This document shows positions 9,881 through 20,275 of a stretch of 64,000 bases of DNA, in pieces; positions within the stretch are counted from its first letter, which is position 1; each line of letters opens with the position of its first letter. The translations under genes were made by a program, and so were the position numbers. The notes below the pieces were generated by a model. The model worked only from the letters and a program-made list of their open reading frames with translations, was not told where the DNA came from and ran no database searches. Where the stretch lies: assembly GCA_964036315.1 (NCBI GenBank), contig OZ038485.1, positions 95,315,111 to 95,379,110 of the forward strand. The letters are read 5' to 3'. Source of the stretch: Acanthosepion esculentum. Lineage: Eukaryota > Mollusca > Cephalopoda > Sepiida > Sepiidae.

Positions 9881-10152
9881 ACATGTTCAATGTTGCTCTT
9901 CGTAAAAATGGAGGAATTTGTTTGGGTGCTTCGTCGACTTTCAACTCGAACACAGGATGCGGGGAAGCTATCGACGGTAAATTTGACCACAACAGCATGT
10001 GGATGACGAAAAATGAGGGGGAGGACTCGTGGATCAAACTCAAATTTTCGAATTTTTACTTAATTAAGGTCGCCAGAATTATGCAACATTCCAGTAGTCA
10101 CGAACAATCGAAAGATATCCTGATGACTTTCAGTGATGGTTCCCAGCAAACG
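9881..10152 (+). CDS. Internal exon: first part of galactose-binding-like domain
   Basis: This exon encodes about 90 residues of an extracellular galactose-binding-like (F5/8C, discoidin or fucolectin type) beta-sandwich. Supporting residues are the NVALRK start, a CLGAS-type strand, GCGEAIDGKFD (the typical 'A-x-DG' element), an aromatic SWIKLKF strand and a second strand YLIKVARI. It follows a good polypyrimidine tract ending in CAG at 9878-9880 and ends at a consensus donor GTAAGT at 10153. It enters in phase 1 and leaves in phase 0, and the downstream exon at 12798 continues the same domain in frame. The upstream exon is not seen. Domain family assignment is by pattern only; it could be a related jelly-roll lectin or adhesion domain. 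Exon reality is well supported because codon structure, splice sites and domain continuation agree. Confidence 0.85.
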
Positions 10153-10320
10153 GTAAGTCTTTCTGTCTGTCTCTCGGTTGCTCTCTCTCTCTCTCTCATC
10201 GTCTCTCTCTCTCTCTTTCTGTTTCTTTCTCTCTCATTCTGTCTCTCTGTTTCTCTGCCTCTCTGCTTCTGTCTCTCTCTGTGTTTCTCTCTTTGTCTCT
10301 CTCTGTCTCTCTCTCTCAAT
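10153..10320. repeat. (CT)n-rich microsatellite at intron start
   Basis: Begins within 10 nt of the exon donor and consists of CTCTGTCTCT and CTTTCT units. Coding-like ORFs across it are low complexity in both strands. Confidence 0.9.
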
Positions 10321-10559
10321 GACAGGGTTTCTTGTTTTATTGAGAAATGAATTCTTGTGCGTAAAAATTAATGAATGTAAAAATCTGTTTATATTGTTCT
10401 TTCAGAGCAAACACCGATTGATTCCGTAAATTAGTTATCTTGTAAACAGATTTTTATTGATTCAATCTACCTTTTATTCATTAGCACGAGGCACTCGTCT
10501 TTCATTCATGCCGTTCTTCTTTCCTCTATCAGCGTTTTACACTTTCATTCAGTTACTCT

Positions 10560-10998
10560 TCCTTTCTTTTTTGCTACCGTATTAATTTATTTTGACTTTC
10601 TTTCTTTCTTTCTTTTGTCGCCTTAACAAATGTACATTATTGTATTTTATTTTTCTTTCTTTCGTTTTTTCTCGTTCTTTCTTCGTTTTTTTTTTGTCAC
10701 CTTAACACCTATAGAATGTGATATTAATTTAGTTCGCTTTTCTTTCTTTCACCCTTTCTTTCGATTTTTCCTTTGTTTTGTTGTTACCTTAATACATATA
10801 GATTTCTATTTATTTTGTTCGCCTTTCTTTCTTTCTTTCGCCCATTTACCATTTCTTTCACCCTTTCTTTCGTCCATTTGTCACTTTAACACTTAAAGAC
10901 TATCCTATTAATTTAGTTCGCTTTTCCTTCCTTCCTTTTTTCTTTCTTTCTTTTCTTTTTGTTTTTTGTCACCTTAATAGTTGCGTTAATTCAGTTTG

Positions 10999-11043
<45 letters not shown>

Positions 11044-11439
11044 ACTTTAACACCTTTTGGCTGTTGTATTAATTTAGTTCTTCTTTCTGTCTTTCTTTCT
11101 GTCTGTCTGACTTTCTTTCTTTCTTTCCTTCTTTCCTTCTTTCTTTCTTTCTTTCTTTCTTTCCTTTGTTTTGTTGTCACCTTAGCAGATATAGACTATT
11201 GTATTAATGTAGTTTGTTTTTCTTTCGTTCTTACTTTTTTAATTCTTTCTTTCTTTCTCTTCTCGTCCTTTTTTGTTTTTTGTGACTTTAACACATATAT
11301 CTTTCTTTCTTTCTTTCCTTCTTTCTTTCCTTCTTTCTTTCCTTCTTTCTTTCCTTCTTTCTTTCCTTCTTTCTTTCCTTCTTTCTTTCCTTCTTTCTTT
11401 CCTTCTTTCTTTCCTTCTTTCTTTCCTTCTTTCTTTCCT

Positions 11440-11499
<60 letters not shown>

Positions 11500-11985
11500 T
11501 TCTTTGTTTTGTTGTCACCTTAGCAGATATAGACTATTGTATTAATGTAGTTTGTTTTTCTTTCGTTCTTACTTTTTTAATTCTTTCTTTCTTTCTCTTC
11601 TCGTCCTTTTTTGTTTTTTGTGACTTTAACACATATATCTTTCTTTCTTTCCTTCTTTCCTTCTTTCTTTCCTTCTTTCCTTCTTTCTTTCCTTCTTTCT
11701 TTCTTTTGCCCATTTATCATTTTAACACTTAGAGACTATTGTATTAATTTAGTTCGTCTTTCCCTCTTCCTTCCTGTCTTTCTTTCGTATTTTCCTTTTC
11801 TTTTTTGTCACTTTAGTACATACAGATTATTGCATTCATTTGTTTTATTTTTCTTTATTTTTTCTTTTCCTTTTGGTTTGTTTCACCTTAGCACATATAG
11901 ATTGCTTTATTAATTTAGCTTTCTTTCTTTCTTTCTTTCTTTCATTCATTTATAGACATTCTTACATTTATTCGTATCGTTATTC
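10560..11985. repeat. Pyrimidine (TTTC/CTTC)n array with embedded 30-40-bp unit
   Basis: About a dozen blocks of CTTT, CCTT and TC repeats are separated by a conserved spacer TTGTCACCTTA-CA-ATATAGA followed by TATTGTATTAATTTAGTTCG. One large segment (11170-11290) is repeated almost exactly at 11515-11640. Nearly all pyrimidines are on the sense strand of the host gene, within its intron. Confidence 0.95.
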
Positions 11986-12094
11986 TTTTTTCTTTCTTTG
12001 CTTTTTCTTAAGGTTTTGAAAACTTGGTCGAAATCTATCCTAAGAATGATAAATTAATCCCTTTCAAATGACCATCACGATAACACAATGGAAT

Positions 12095-12370
12095 TTAATA
12101 CTTGCAATAAATTGGCATTGGACCGACATAGAAGTAATCATTTAAGTTTTTACATTTTTTAACCCTTCCACCGCAAACAACCCGATAATGCCACTGAGAT
12201 ACACGGAGTTGTTGAGAAAGAAAAGAAAGCGAGAAGACGCTAGCAGAAAGGACAATAAAAGAACAGGTTTCAGGAAGACAGAAGATGGCGATCGACGTTG
12301 TATTTAAATTTTTGAAGATCATTGATGACAGGGAACAAAGAAACTCGGAGAGAGTTTCACGGGCCATAAG
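12095..12370 (-). mobile_element. LINE 3' end fragment
   Basis: On the minus strand the end of a CR1/Jockey-like ORF2 and its 3' UTR: a 'SFFVPCHQ-SSKI-KFKYNVDRHL'-like block, then pyrimidine-rich UTR, a CAGTGGCATTATCGGGTTG block and an A-rich end. Same family as 4010-4478 and 39470-39705. Confidence 0.5.
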
Positions 12371-12797
12371 TATAAGAGAATAAACTATTAGAATAAAACC
12401 TGCGGTTAACTCAAGCTATTTCTGCAGTAAAACAATGAGACCTAATAGCCAATCTAGTAGTACGCTTAAATTCATGCGGTCAATGTACCAAGGAGGAAAG
12501 ATCATTAGAACAATTGTCCATGAAAATATTCATAGAAATGACAGAGGAAGCCATGTTACGGTGGTGCGAAATCGACTGAAGACCGATAAAATTACAGACG
12601 TATCGAGAAAACTGTTCGAAAATAATTATTAGAAAAACATTTGTTCGAATTGTAAATTTTTTAAATGAAAATGAATCGAAAGGACAATTCTACTATCTTT
12701 TTTTTTCTTTAGAATTCGTATTTTTTAACTAAAGTTCTATGTTTTTGTGAATAATTTCAAGTTATCCATTTACTGAATTTATTTTTTGTTTTCTTAG

Positions 12798-12960
12798 TTC
12801 ACACTGACGGAAAATAATGACACATCGTGGAAGAAAGATCTGGCCATTTGGGACAAATTCGACTTGGAACCTGTGTTGACAAACACAGTAAACATTACAG
12901 TTCTCTCGGTCTACACTGCATATAACAACGGCTTTCGAGAATTGGAATTCTACGTCGACT
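12798..12960 (+). CDS. Internal exon: second part of galactose-binding-like domain
   Basis: This 163-nt exon starts in phase 0 after TTCTTAG and ends in phase 1 at the donor GTGAGT (12961). It encodes FTLTENNDTSW, a WDKFDLEPV stretch, VNITVLSVYTAYNNG and the closing strand ELEFYVD. The pattern (polar loop, 'F-x-L-x-P-V' element, hydrophobic 'ITVLSVY' strand, then E-x-E-F-Y) is what the C-terminal half of F5/8C-like domains looks like, so it completes the domain begun at 9881. Two N-linked glycosylation sequons (NDT, NIT) fit an extracellular location. It lies 2.6 kb downstream of its partner exon across a pyrimidine-rich intron. Confidence 0.85.
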
Positions 12961-13690
12961 GTGAGTTGATTCAGCCTCTTTTCGTTGTCACCTTCAATTG
13001 CAAATAAAAATATCACTGTAAGAGACAATTATATCTTTATTTGCTGTTAAAAAAAAACAAAAAAAAAACAAATATAATTTTTAAAAAGCAATTTTATTTT
13101 TAAAACATAAACCAATTACCCTCCGTACGGGCAGTGAAAATAAATTGTCATAAAAATTTGTCTTACCTTTTATAAAATTTCTGTATAAACAAAGTTTTCA
13201 GCATATAAAATGTCAAACGAGAACAATGGTTACTACGAATGCTGCAGGAGATTACGATTTTACTAACGTTGTTGGATTTAATTTTTCTTTTGAATTATTT
13301 AAAATTATATCTATACAATTTCTCTTACAAACAACATCATCGGCATGACAACTATTTTCTAATGTTTCTTTCTGTCATTATGCTGAGTTCACTTGAATTT
13401 TCCTACTGTCAGTTAAATAGATCTGACGAGGGGAGAAACATTTGAATGATGTTCTAAGGCTTGTATTAACAATAAGAAGAATTCATTCTGCAAATTTATC
13501 AATTTTTTACTTGTTTAAATAGTTCAGCAAAGTTTTAAGAAAATCCAATCAAATAGATCATTTGGAATTATTTAGGTAATTCTGTAATAGTTTTTTTTGT
13601 TCGGCTTGACTAATTTGTAGTAATGTAAAATGCCAAACAACAATGATTATTACGAACGTTTTTACTTTTTAAAAATTATTTACTGTATAA
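12961..13690. other. Intron sequence without recognised elements
   Basis: AT-rich intron of the host gene. A 37-nt AACAACAATGGTTACTACGAA-like piece recurs at 13205 and 13625. No coding features. Confidence 0.4.
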
Positions 13691-13697
13691 AAAATTT

Positions 13698-14125
13698 TTA
13701 AAATGTTATTTTTGGAAGCCAAATTTCACGTTTTATTTAAATGTAATTTTTGGAAGCCAAATTTCATGTTTTATTTAAATGTAATTTTTGGAAGCCAAAT
13801 TTCCCGTTTTATTTAAATGTAATTTTTGAAAGCCAAATTTCACGTTTTATTTAAATGTAATTTTTGGAAGCCAAATTTCACGTTTTATTTAAATGTAATT
13901 TTTGGAAGCCAAATTTCACGTTTTATTTAAATGTAATTTTTGAAAGCCAAATTTCACGTTTTATTTAAATGTAATTTTTGAAAGCCAAATTTCACGTTTT
14001 ATTTAAATGTAATTTTTAGAAACCAAATTTCACGTTTTATTTAAATGTAATTTTTGGAAGCCAAATTTCACGTTTTATTTAAATGTAATTTTTGGAAGCC
14101 AAATTTCACGTTTTATTTTAATGTA
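13698..14125. repeat. 38-bp minisatellite, about 11 units
   Basis: Unit TTTTTGGAAGCCAAATTTCA plus CGTTTTATTTAAATGTAA, repeated head to tail with few substitutions (mainly GG to GA). It lies in the intron before the TSP1 exon. Confidence 0.95.
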
Positions 14126-14389
14126 AGCGCATACTTTTTTGCTAAGTTATAAGTGAATTTTTACGAGTCAGACATAAATTCTTTCTATACAAACACGATG
14201 AATTTAGAACTTTATCGAAAGAAACATTGTTTATATATGGCATTTTTTTAGAATTGAATTTTAAGTTAAATAGCACTGATGAAATATTTATCAAAATATC
14301 CTTTCAAAAACTGTTATGCAAATTAAATATTACTGCTTATATAGTAAACGCCTTTTATTAGAAATATATATATAAAAAAAGACTGATTG

Positions 14390-15450
14390 CAAAATCCTGG
14401 CACAAGAGATAGCCATAGCCAATGAGAACTTTCTGAAGTGTGGTTATTGCTCATGTGCTGTGAGTAGATCTATGTTTCTCCTTATGACATGATGAAAGAA
14501 CATGCTCAGTTGCACCCTGCAATTGCACCCTGCAATCGCACCTACTTCATTGCAGTAAAAAAGAAGGTGTCGGTGTAATATAGATGCCAGCGTGACAGTG
14601 GTCGCTGGGACTGGACAAAACAACAATTTTTGTTCTTGTCCCATATGCATACGTCTGTGTATAGCGCTCCCCACATTAAAACGATCTTGTTTCATACCCT
14701 GCCTTAGTGGGGAAGCCGGAAAAAATATACCTGGCACAGGAGTTAACTTACTGCCAGAAGGGGAGTAAACGTTTCTCATCCTTGTAGATGGGAAAAGGTG
14801 CCCAGTCCCTGGGATTCCAACCCCGCGACAGCACCTTCCTCGTTGCAGTAAGAGAAGTAGGGTGGGTGTAATATCGATGCCATTATGAAGTCGCGAAGAT
14901 TGAGCAAAAATCACATCCTGCCTTATTGGGGAGGTCGGGTAAATTTACCTTATATGTTATCAATAAGGGTTGGACTTTGGTTGCAATCAAAGCAGGGTAT
15001 CTGTTCTAATCTTAGACGGGGAAAGTCTCCTGCTCAGGTGATTCCAACCATGCGACAGTACCTCTATTGCACTGAGAGAAGTGGGGTCGGTTTGATATCG
15101 ACGCCAGAGTGACAGAGGTCGATGATGACTAGAAAATGTGTATCATTGGTGTCCCCACATAAACAAAACCTTGTGTTACATCCTGCCTTAGTGTGAAAGA
15201 CAGGAAAATAAAATCTGTACTACGGTACATTTTATCTTGTTTCATACCCTGCCTTAGTGGGAAAGCCGGAAAAATATACCTGGCACAGGAGTTAACTTAC
15301 TGCCAGAAGGGGAGTAAACGTTTCTCATCATTATAGATGGGAAAAGGTGCCCAGTCCCTGGGATTCCAACCCCGCGACAGCACCTTCCTCATTGTAAGAG
15401 ACAGGAAAATAAAATCTGTACTACGGTACATTTTATCTTGTCATAAACTC
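14390..15450. repeat. Satellite-like block of about 270-550-bp units
   Basis: A 155-bp segment at 14688-14846 recurs almost unchanged at 15238-15392 (CCTGCCTTAGTGG, GCCGGAAAAATATACCTGGC, CTGCCAGAAGGGGAGTAAAC, CGACAGCACCTTCCTC). Diverged versions of the same module fill 14400-14680 and 14880-15130. No long ORF is conserved between units. Confidence 0.75.
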
Positions 15451-15454
15451 AGTT

Positions 15455-15592
15455 TAGTTACGCTTGACACTAGGCGAGAAGTATGGGGTACCCAGTGACG
15501 ATGAATTTTAATACACAGGACTAAAGATCAGCCAACCAGATTAGCTCGCTAACAATTACCCCACGGCGAGGCGCCTGAAGTCCAGTATATGT
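15455..15592 (-). mobile_element. tRNA-derived SINE, family S1
   Basis: On the minus strand GTGGGGTAATTGTTAGCGAG (A-box region), a degraded B box, then CACTGGGTACCCCATACTTC and TAGTGTCAAGCG. The order matches the better copies at 35125-35278 and 58873-59016. Confidence 0.5.
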
Positions 15593-15696
15593 TAAAATAT
15601 TTTGACTTTGCCTAGATTGAAAACAACATAAGAAATTTTTTTAAAAATTTTATTAATACTCCCTACGAATACTTTTCTTTTTATTTTTTTATAAAG

Positions 15697-15888
15697 TGGA
15701 TAGCAGCTGGGCGAATTGGTATGAGTGGAGCAACTGTATTGGGCCATGTGCATCAGGCTTCCGGTTACGCATGCGTAACTGTCTCAATCCGTTTGGCGGT
15801 CCGACCTGCCAGGGGAAATCCCAGGAGACAAGATCCTGTTCTCAAGACGATTGCTCGGGTGACAATCTCCCTCCATCGGCAGCTAGGC
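15697..15888 (+). CDS. Internal exon: thrombospondin type 1 repeat
   Basis: A symmetrical phase 1-1 exon of 192 nt encoding one complete thrombospondin type 1 repeat of about 55 residues plus a short linker. The W-x-x-W-x-x-W signature is seen as WANWYEWSNC, followed by GPCASGFRLRMRNC, PTC, RSC and DDC, giving the six cysteines expected for three disulfides, with the basic R-x-R-x-R stack between the tryptophans. The W-x-x-W context is a possible C-mannosylation site. The donor is a perfect GTAAGT at 15889; the acceptor is ATAAAG at 15696. The linker SGDNLPPSAARR leads into the transmembrane exon. TSP1 repeats usually mediate adhesion or matrix and glycosaminoglycan binding. Phase 1-1 is the usual form of shuffled extracellular modules. 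Confidence 0.9.
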
Positions 15889-16179
15889 GTAAGTGATATG
15901 GTTTCAGTTTCTGAAAAGACTCTAACGAACCGCAGAGCAATTTCAGATAACACAGAAAGAGACAAATTTTCTTAAAGCTAGACGAGAGAGAAGAATTATG
16001 CCTATGCTAACCATTGACATAATTCTTCTCTCGCGTCAGTATCTTTCTGAAATTACTATAATCTTTCCTTCTGACAATTGTCGTACTAATTTATTTCTAC
16101 AGTTCTACTCATTAAATATATTTCGAAACTCTTTCTTCCTTTCTTTCTTGCTTGTTTCTTTCTTTTCGTTTGTTTTCTC

Positions 16180-16187
16180 ACCTTTTC

Positions 16188-16220
<33 letters not shown>

Positions 16221-16580
16221 TTAAATTGCTGCATATATATGTAATTCTGTTCATATCTATATATCTAAATTGGTTCCTATATACATATGTAACTCTGTTC
16301 ATATCTATCTATCTATTTAAATTCGTGCATATATATGTAATTTTGTTTATATCTATATATCTAAATTGGTTGATATATACATATGTAACTCTGTTCATAT
16401 CTATATATCTATCCTTCTAGCTAGCGATCCTGATTGATATATATACATAACTCTGTTCACAGCTATCTAAATTGATTGATATATATAGGTAATTCTGTCC
16501 ATATCTATTGATCTTAATTGGTTGATATATATATATATATATATACTTAACTCTCTTCATATCTATATATCTAAATTGGT

Positions 16581-16626
<46 letters not shown>

Positions 16627-16860
16627 CTCTGTTCATATCTATCTATGATGATTGATACATATACGTAAATCTGTTCGTAGCTATCTATCTAAATTGGTTG
16701 ATATATATATACGTAACTCTGTTCATATCTATCTAAACCGATTGATACATATACGTAACTCTGTTCATAGCTATCTAAATTGGTTGATATATATATATAT
16801 ATATATATATGTAACTCTGTTCATCTCTATAGATCTAAATTGGTTGATATATATACAAAT

Positions 16861-16895
<35 letters not shown>

Positions 16896-16927
16896 CACGT
16901 AATTCTGTTCATATCTTTTTAAATTGG

Positions 16928-16961
<34 letters not shown>

Positions 16962-17060
16962 CTCTGTTCATAGATATATGGACAGAGTTATGCATATATC
17001 AACCAATTTAGATAGATGAATTGGTTGCGATATACGTAACTCTGTTCATATTTATCTGTT
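16180..17060. repeat. About 60-bp minisatellite rich in TATC and TA
   Basis: Some fourteen units of the form TAACTCTGTTCATATCTATC, TATCTAAATTGGTTGATATA, (TA)n. A pure (CTAT)n block (16187-16221), (TA)n blocks (about 16580-16625, 16785-16810, 16930-16960) and a (CA)n block (16860-16879) are embedded. One unit near 16975-17015 is inverted. It lies in the intron between TSP1 and transmembrane exons. Confidence 0.9.
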
Positions 17061-17164
17061 CGTGTTAGTAGGTAGTGAGACAAAGTGGAACACGCGAAGG
17101 TCGAAACACGTTGTCATTAAAAACTTTTCAACTTTGTCTCATTTCTTTACGATCAAGCTTTTAT

Positions 17165-18040
17165 TTTACTTGACTTGTATCGGTTTTCACCCTGGTCGGG
17201 TTGAACTGGCTTCCTCCCGAGCAAGTACAGCATCTCGGACCATCGCTGCCCACACCCGCCGATCCTGAGCCAGGTCACACGAAATGGTGAGCCACTCGCG
17301 ATTCCATCGTCGAAGACCAACTACTTGCGGACCCGATAGTACTGCTAGGTCATCCTTGATCGTGCTGGCCCACGTCTTCAGCTGCCCACCGACACGTCTT
17401 CGCCATCCAGGAAGAGAAGGAGGGAGAAGTACATCGCGGATGAGCTCTCCCTCCGGGCGTCGAGCTGAGTGCCCGAACCATCGGAGACGACGCTGGAGCA
17501 GGACGGGTGGAAGAGGACGGAGTCTCAGGTGACGACGCAGAGTGATTGTGGGCACACGATCGATCCGGCGGCATCGTAGAATGCAGCGAAGGCAATCGTT
17601 GTCGAACACTTCAAGCTTTCGTAGGTCAACCGCTCTAAGTGGCCACGTTTCGCAGCCATAGAGAAGGATAGTCCGAACAATAGCCTGATAGATGCGGAAA
17701 TCTCTCGTCGCCCCCATAGTGACTGCTTGAAACGCACGAATGCGGACCTTGCAGCTCCTATACGGCGTTCGACCTGAGCAGCAGCCTGCCCGGATGGTAT
17801 AATGGTTGAACCTAGATAAACGAAAGACTGCACGTCCTCCAGATTGACCCCGTCCAGCGTCAGTGGCTGCCAGTTGATCGGATCAACCAGGGATGGCATA
17901 ACTTTGGTCATCGAGGCATTGATGGTCATACCCACATCCATGATCTGCGAACTCGCCCGTCTCTGGGTGGCTTCCGCCCGGGTAGAGGATGTGTTGATCA
18001 AATCTTCAGCCTGCGGCGTACCCTCGAACAACGCTGGGCA
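17165..18040 (-). mobile_element. LINE 3' segment (RTE-like ORF2 C-terminus), sense part of twin-primed copy
   Basis: On the minus strand the ORF continues from just after the reverse transcriptase catalytic box: AEATQRRASSQ, MTINASMTKVM, LDGVNLEDVQSFVYLGSTII, ARSAFVRFKQSLWGRREIS, then after one frameshift (about 17700) FRIYQAIVRTILLYGCETWP, VFDNDCLRCILRCRRIDR, LRWFGHSARRPEGELIRDV and a stop at 17187-17189. This is the thumb and C-terminal region of an RTE-type ORF2. The 5' part of the same ORF lies next to it in the opposite orientation (18040-18460). One frameshift is the only clear lesion, so the copy is fairly young. GC content is well above the surroundings. Confidence 0.85.
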
Positions 18041-18460
18041 TACCAGCAACCAGCAGTCCTCTGCTTCGTCGATTTTGCGGCTGCCTTCGACTCCGTTGAT
18101 AGAGGCTCACTCTGGCGTATCATGGAGGCCGATGGCATGCCCGCTAAACTCCTTCGTCTCATCAAGGGCTACTACCGGTCGACGCGAGCCCGTGTTCGTG
18201 CTTATGGTGAGGAGTCGGGGACGTTTGAGGTGAAGACTGGTGTGCGGCAAGGATATGTCCTATCCCCTACCCTATTCAACTATACAATCAACTACATCCT
18301 CAGCAAGGCCCTTCGGAGCTACGCTGGAGTTGCGGTTGGTCGGAATGTCAGGGTGTCTGATCTGGCCTACGCGGACGACATTGTCTTGGTCGGATCGAAC
18401 TGTGACGATGTGCAAGCAGCGCTCAACCGTGATCAAGCCAGCTATCACGAATACAAATAA
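18040..18460 (+). mobile_element. LINE 5' segment, inverted part (reverse transcriptase palm)
   Basis: The + strand reads LCFVDFAAAFDSVDRGSLWR, MPAKLLRLIKGYYRST, FEVKTGVRQGYVLSPTLFNY and the catalytic YADDIVLVGSN, i.e. reverse transcriptase motifs from the first catalytic Asp to the YADD box. It ends (AALNRD) at about the ORF position where the minus-strand segment begins. Together they are one LINE with an internal inversion. Confidence 0.85.
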
Positions 18461-18529
18461 AAAGAATTTATCTAGGTTTAATATAACATTTCTTACAACT
18501 ACTTCTAAAACAATAAAAGACTTAATACA

Positions 18530-18745
18530 AAAAATAATAACTTGAAGGAGGACTTTATCAATCACTTGTAATAATTGCTACAAGAATATACAAGAGAAAC
18601 CTCGAATATACAAGAGAAACCTTCAAATATGTTTATATGAACATAAAAGGGATCTTTTACAAGACAACACCCTCAATGCATTAGTTGCCCACCGTAATGA
18701 CTCTGACCATAGTTTTGATTTTAAAAAATACTACTTTAATTAAGA
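18530..18745 (+). mobile_element. GIY-YIG endonuclease relic of a Penelope-like element
   Basis: The frame reads ITCNNCYKNIQEKP, IYKRNLQICLYEHKRDLLQ, NTLNALVAHRNDSDHSFDFK. This fits the CCxxC, 'R-x-L-x-x-R-x-x-EHK-x-D' and 'NAL-x-x-H-x-x-x-x-H-x-FDF' pattern of GIY-YIG endonuclease domains in Penelope-like and related retroelements. The YIG motif itself is lost around a small duplication (AATATACAAGAGAAACCT twice). Only this domain remains. Confidence 0.6.
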
Positions 18746-18969
18746 GAAAGCAAATAAATAAGACGAAAATGTATAAAGAGTGCTTCAAATGCTAGATCAT
18801 CCACAGTAAATTTACGTTCTGGTTCTTAGAAAATTTCATTTTTCTTAGCTTTTTATTGTCACAATGTGGAATATTTAATAACAAAAGTGAGAAAAAGAAA
18901 GAAAATCTAAACGGAATCGGCTCGACAATATATCCCAGACATAGAATTAAAAATCATTAACGTAAACAT

Positions 18970-19012
18970 CAATTCAGTCCGATGATGTCCGAAATAACGA
19001 AGCGTGTCACAC
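18970..19012 (+). ncRNA. Eroded hammerhead-like motif
   Basis: CCGATGA (18979-18985), GTCC, CGAA and GTGTC in hammerhead order. U4 is C and stem II has lost pairing, so it is a relic recognised only by comparison with other copies in the window. Confidence 0.25.
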
Positions 19013-19039
19013 GAAAACTTTGTCATAGATTTCCCGAAA

Positions 19040-20275
19040 ATTATTCTTGATAAACAGGGTGCGATGGATAAATTGTCGTCTAAATGACGCAAAAAATGAA
19101 AATAATAATGACATATCATTTTAACAGATATTGAGGGTACGATGGATAAATTGTCGTCTAAGTGACGCAAAAAATGAAAATAATAATGACATATTTTAAC
19201 AGATATTGAGGGTGCGATGGATAAATTGTCGTCTAAATGACGCAAAAAATGAAAATAATAATGACATATCATTTTAACAGATATTGAGGGTGCGATGGAT
19301 AAATTGTCGTCTAAATGCCGCAAAAAATGAAAATAATAATAATTTATCCATCGCACCCTCAATATCTGTTAAAATGATATGACATATCATTTTAACAGAT
19401 ATTGAGGGTGCGATGGATAAATTGTCGTCTAAATGACGCCAAAAATGAAAATAACACTGACATCTTATTTTAACACATATATTTACCAAAATGACACAAA
19501 AATATCTTGCAATACTAATGAGTAAATTTATTCAATAAAATCGCCACAGCCTTCAGACGATTTCGGAATCTCCTGCAACTCTTCTGGATGGTCTGTTTGT
19601 TTAAGTTTGTGAATGCTGCCATAATTCTTGCCTTCTGTTCATCTTTGGTGTTACAAGGAGTTTTGTTGGTCTCTCGCTCAATTGCGACCCACACATAATA
19701 ATCAAGGGGTTGCAGTCTGGGGAGTTAGGTGAACATACGTAAGTGGTGATGTGATCGCAGAAATTATCTGGCATCCATGACTGGGTTCTCCTGCTAGTGT
19801 GGCATGGTGCAGAATCCTGTTGTCAGACATAGGGTTTTCCAGCAGCCATCCTATTGATCCAGGGCAGCATTACCACCTAAATGCACTTGATGTAGGCCTC
19901 AGTGTTAAGTCTGAGGCCATGTGGGAAGATGAATGGAGGCATAACGTCTCCATCATTAGTTATCACTCCAAACACCTTCGTAATCATACATTAGACTCAA
20001 CCAACTATTTCCGAATCCTCTGCGCTGTCTCCAGATTGACCCCCAGATACTCTGAAATGTTCGTATTGAAGATTCTGGCGCGAATGCCAAGCAGTACAGC
20101 ATACCGTCTCCAAATTTCTGGCGGAGTGAATTGCGTCATGGTGCTCTTTTTCTCACAGACTTGCCCAACTGACCCTACTATGATGTGCAATCGACAGAAT
20201 CAAAATCAAACAACGCGCATGCGTGAAATTAAAAATTTAACATGGCGACAATTTACCCATCGCAAGATAAGAATA
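19040..20275 (-). mobile_element. Tc1/mariner-like transposon, internally deleted, with amplified terminal repeat
   Basis: The minus strand starts with MTQFTPPEIWRRYAVLLGIR, SEYLGVNLETAQRIRK (20143-20005), an N-terminal helix-turn-helix, then jumps to the catalytic C-terminal half: DNRILHHATLAGEPSHG, PRLQPLDYYVWVAIERETN, KDEQKARIMAAFTNLNKQT, CRRFRNRLKA, ending near 19540. The segment with the first catalytic Asp is missing or scrambled and there are stops. Terminal repeats TGCGATGGRTAAATTGTCG are present at 20240-20260 (reverse complement) and at the other end in five or more tandem copies (19058-19440). Confidence 0.7.
19055..19440. repeat. 79-bp tandem repeats made of a transposon terminal repeat
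   Basis: Units of GAGGGTGCGATGGATAAATT, GTCGTCTAAATGACGCAAAA and AATGAAAATAATAATGACAT, ATCATTTTAACAGATATT. Four direct units plus one inverted unit at about 19340-19378, which forms a palindrome with the next direct unit. The core equals the inverted terminal repeat of the adjacent Tc1-like element. Confidence 0.9.

Noticed and set aside
11288..11518. Long Lys/Glu/Arg-rich ORF on the minus strand and FFLSF-type ORFs on the + strand
   Set aside because: Pure translation of the (TTTC)n/(CTTC)n array; no non-repetitive sequence.
13698..14125. Regularly spaced 38-bp repeats that could suggest a CRISPR array
   Set aside because: Units are strictly head to tail without unique spacers, in a eukaryotic intron.
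17284..17532. Arg-rich + strand ORF and a minus-strand alternative frame at 17350
   Set aside because: Shadows of the LINE ORF2 on the minus strand in GC-rich sequence.
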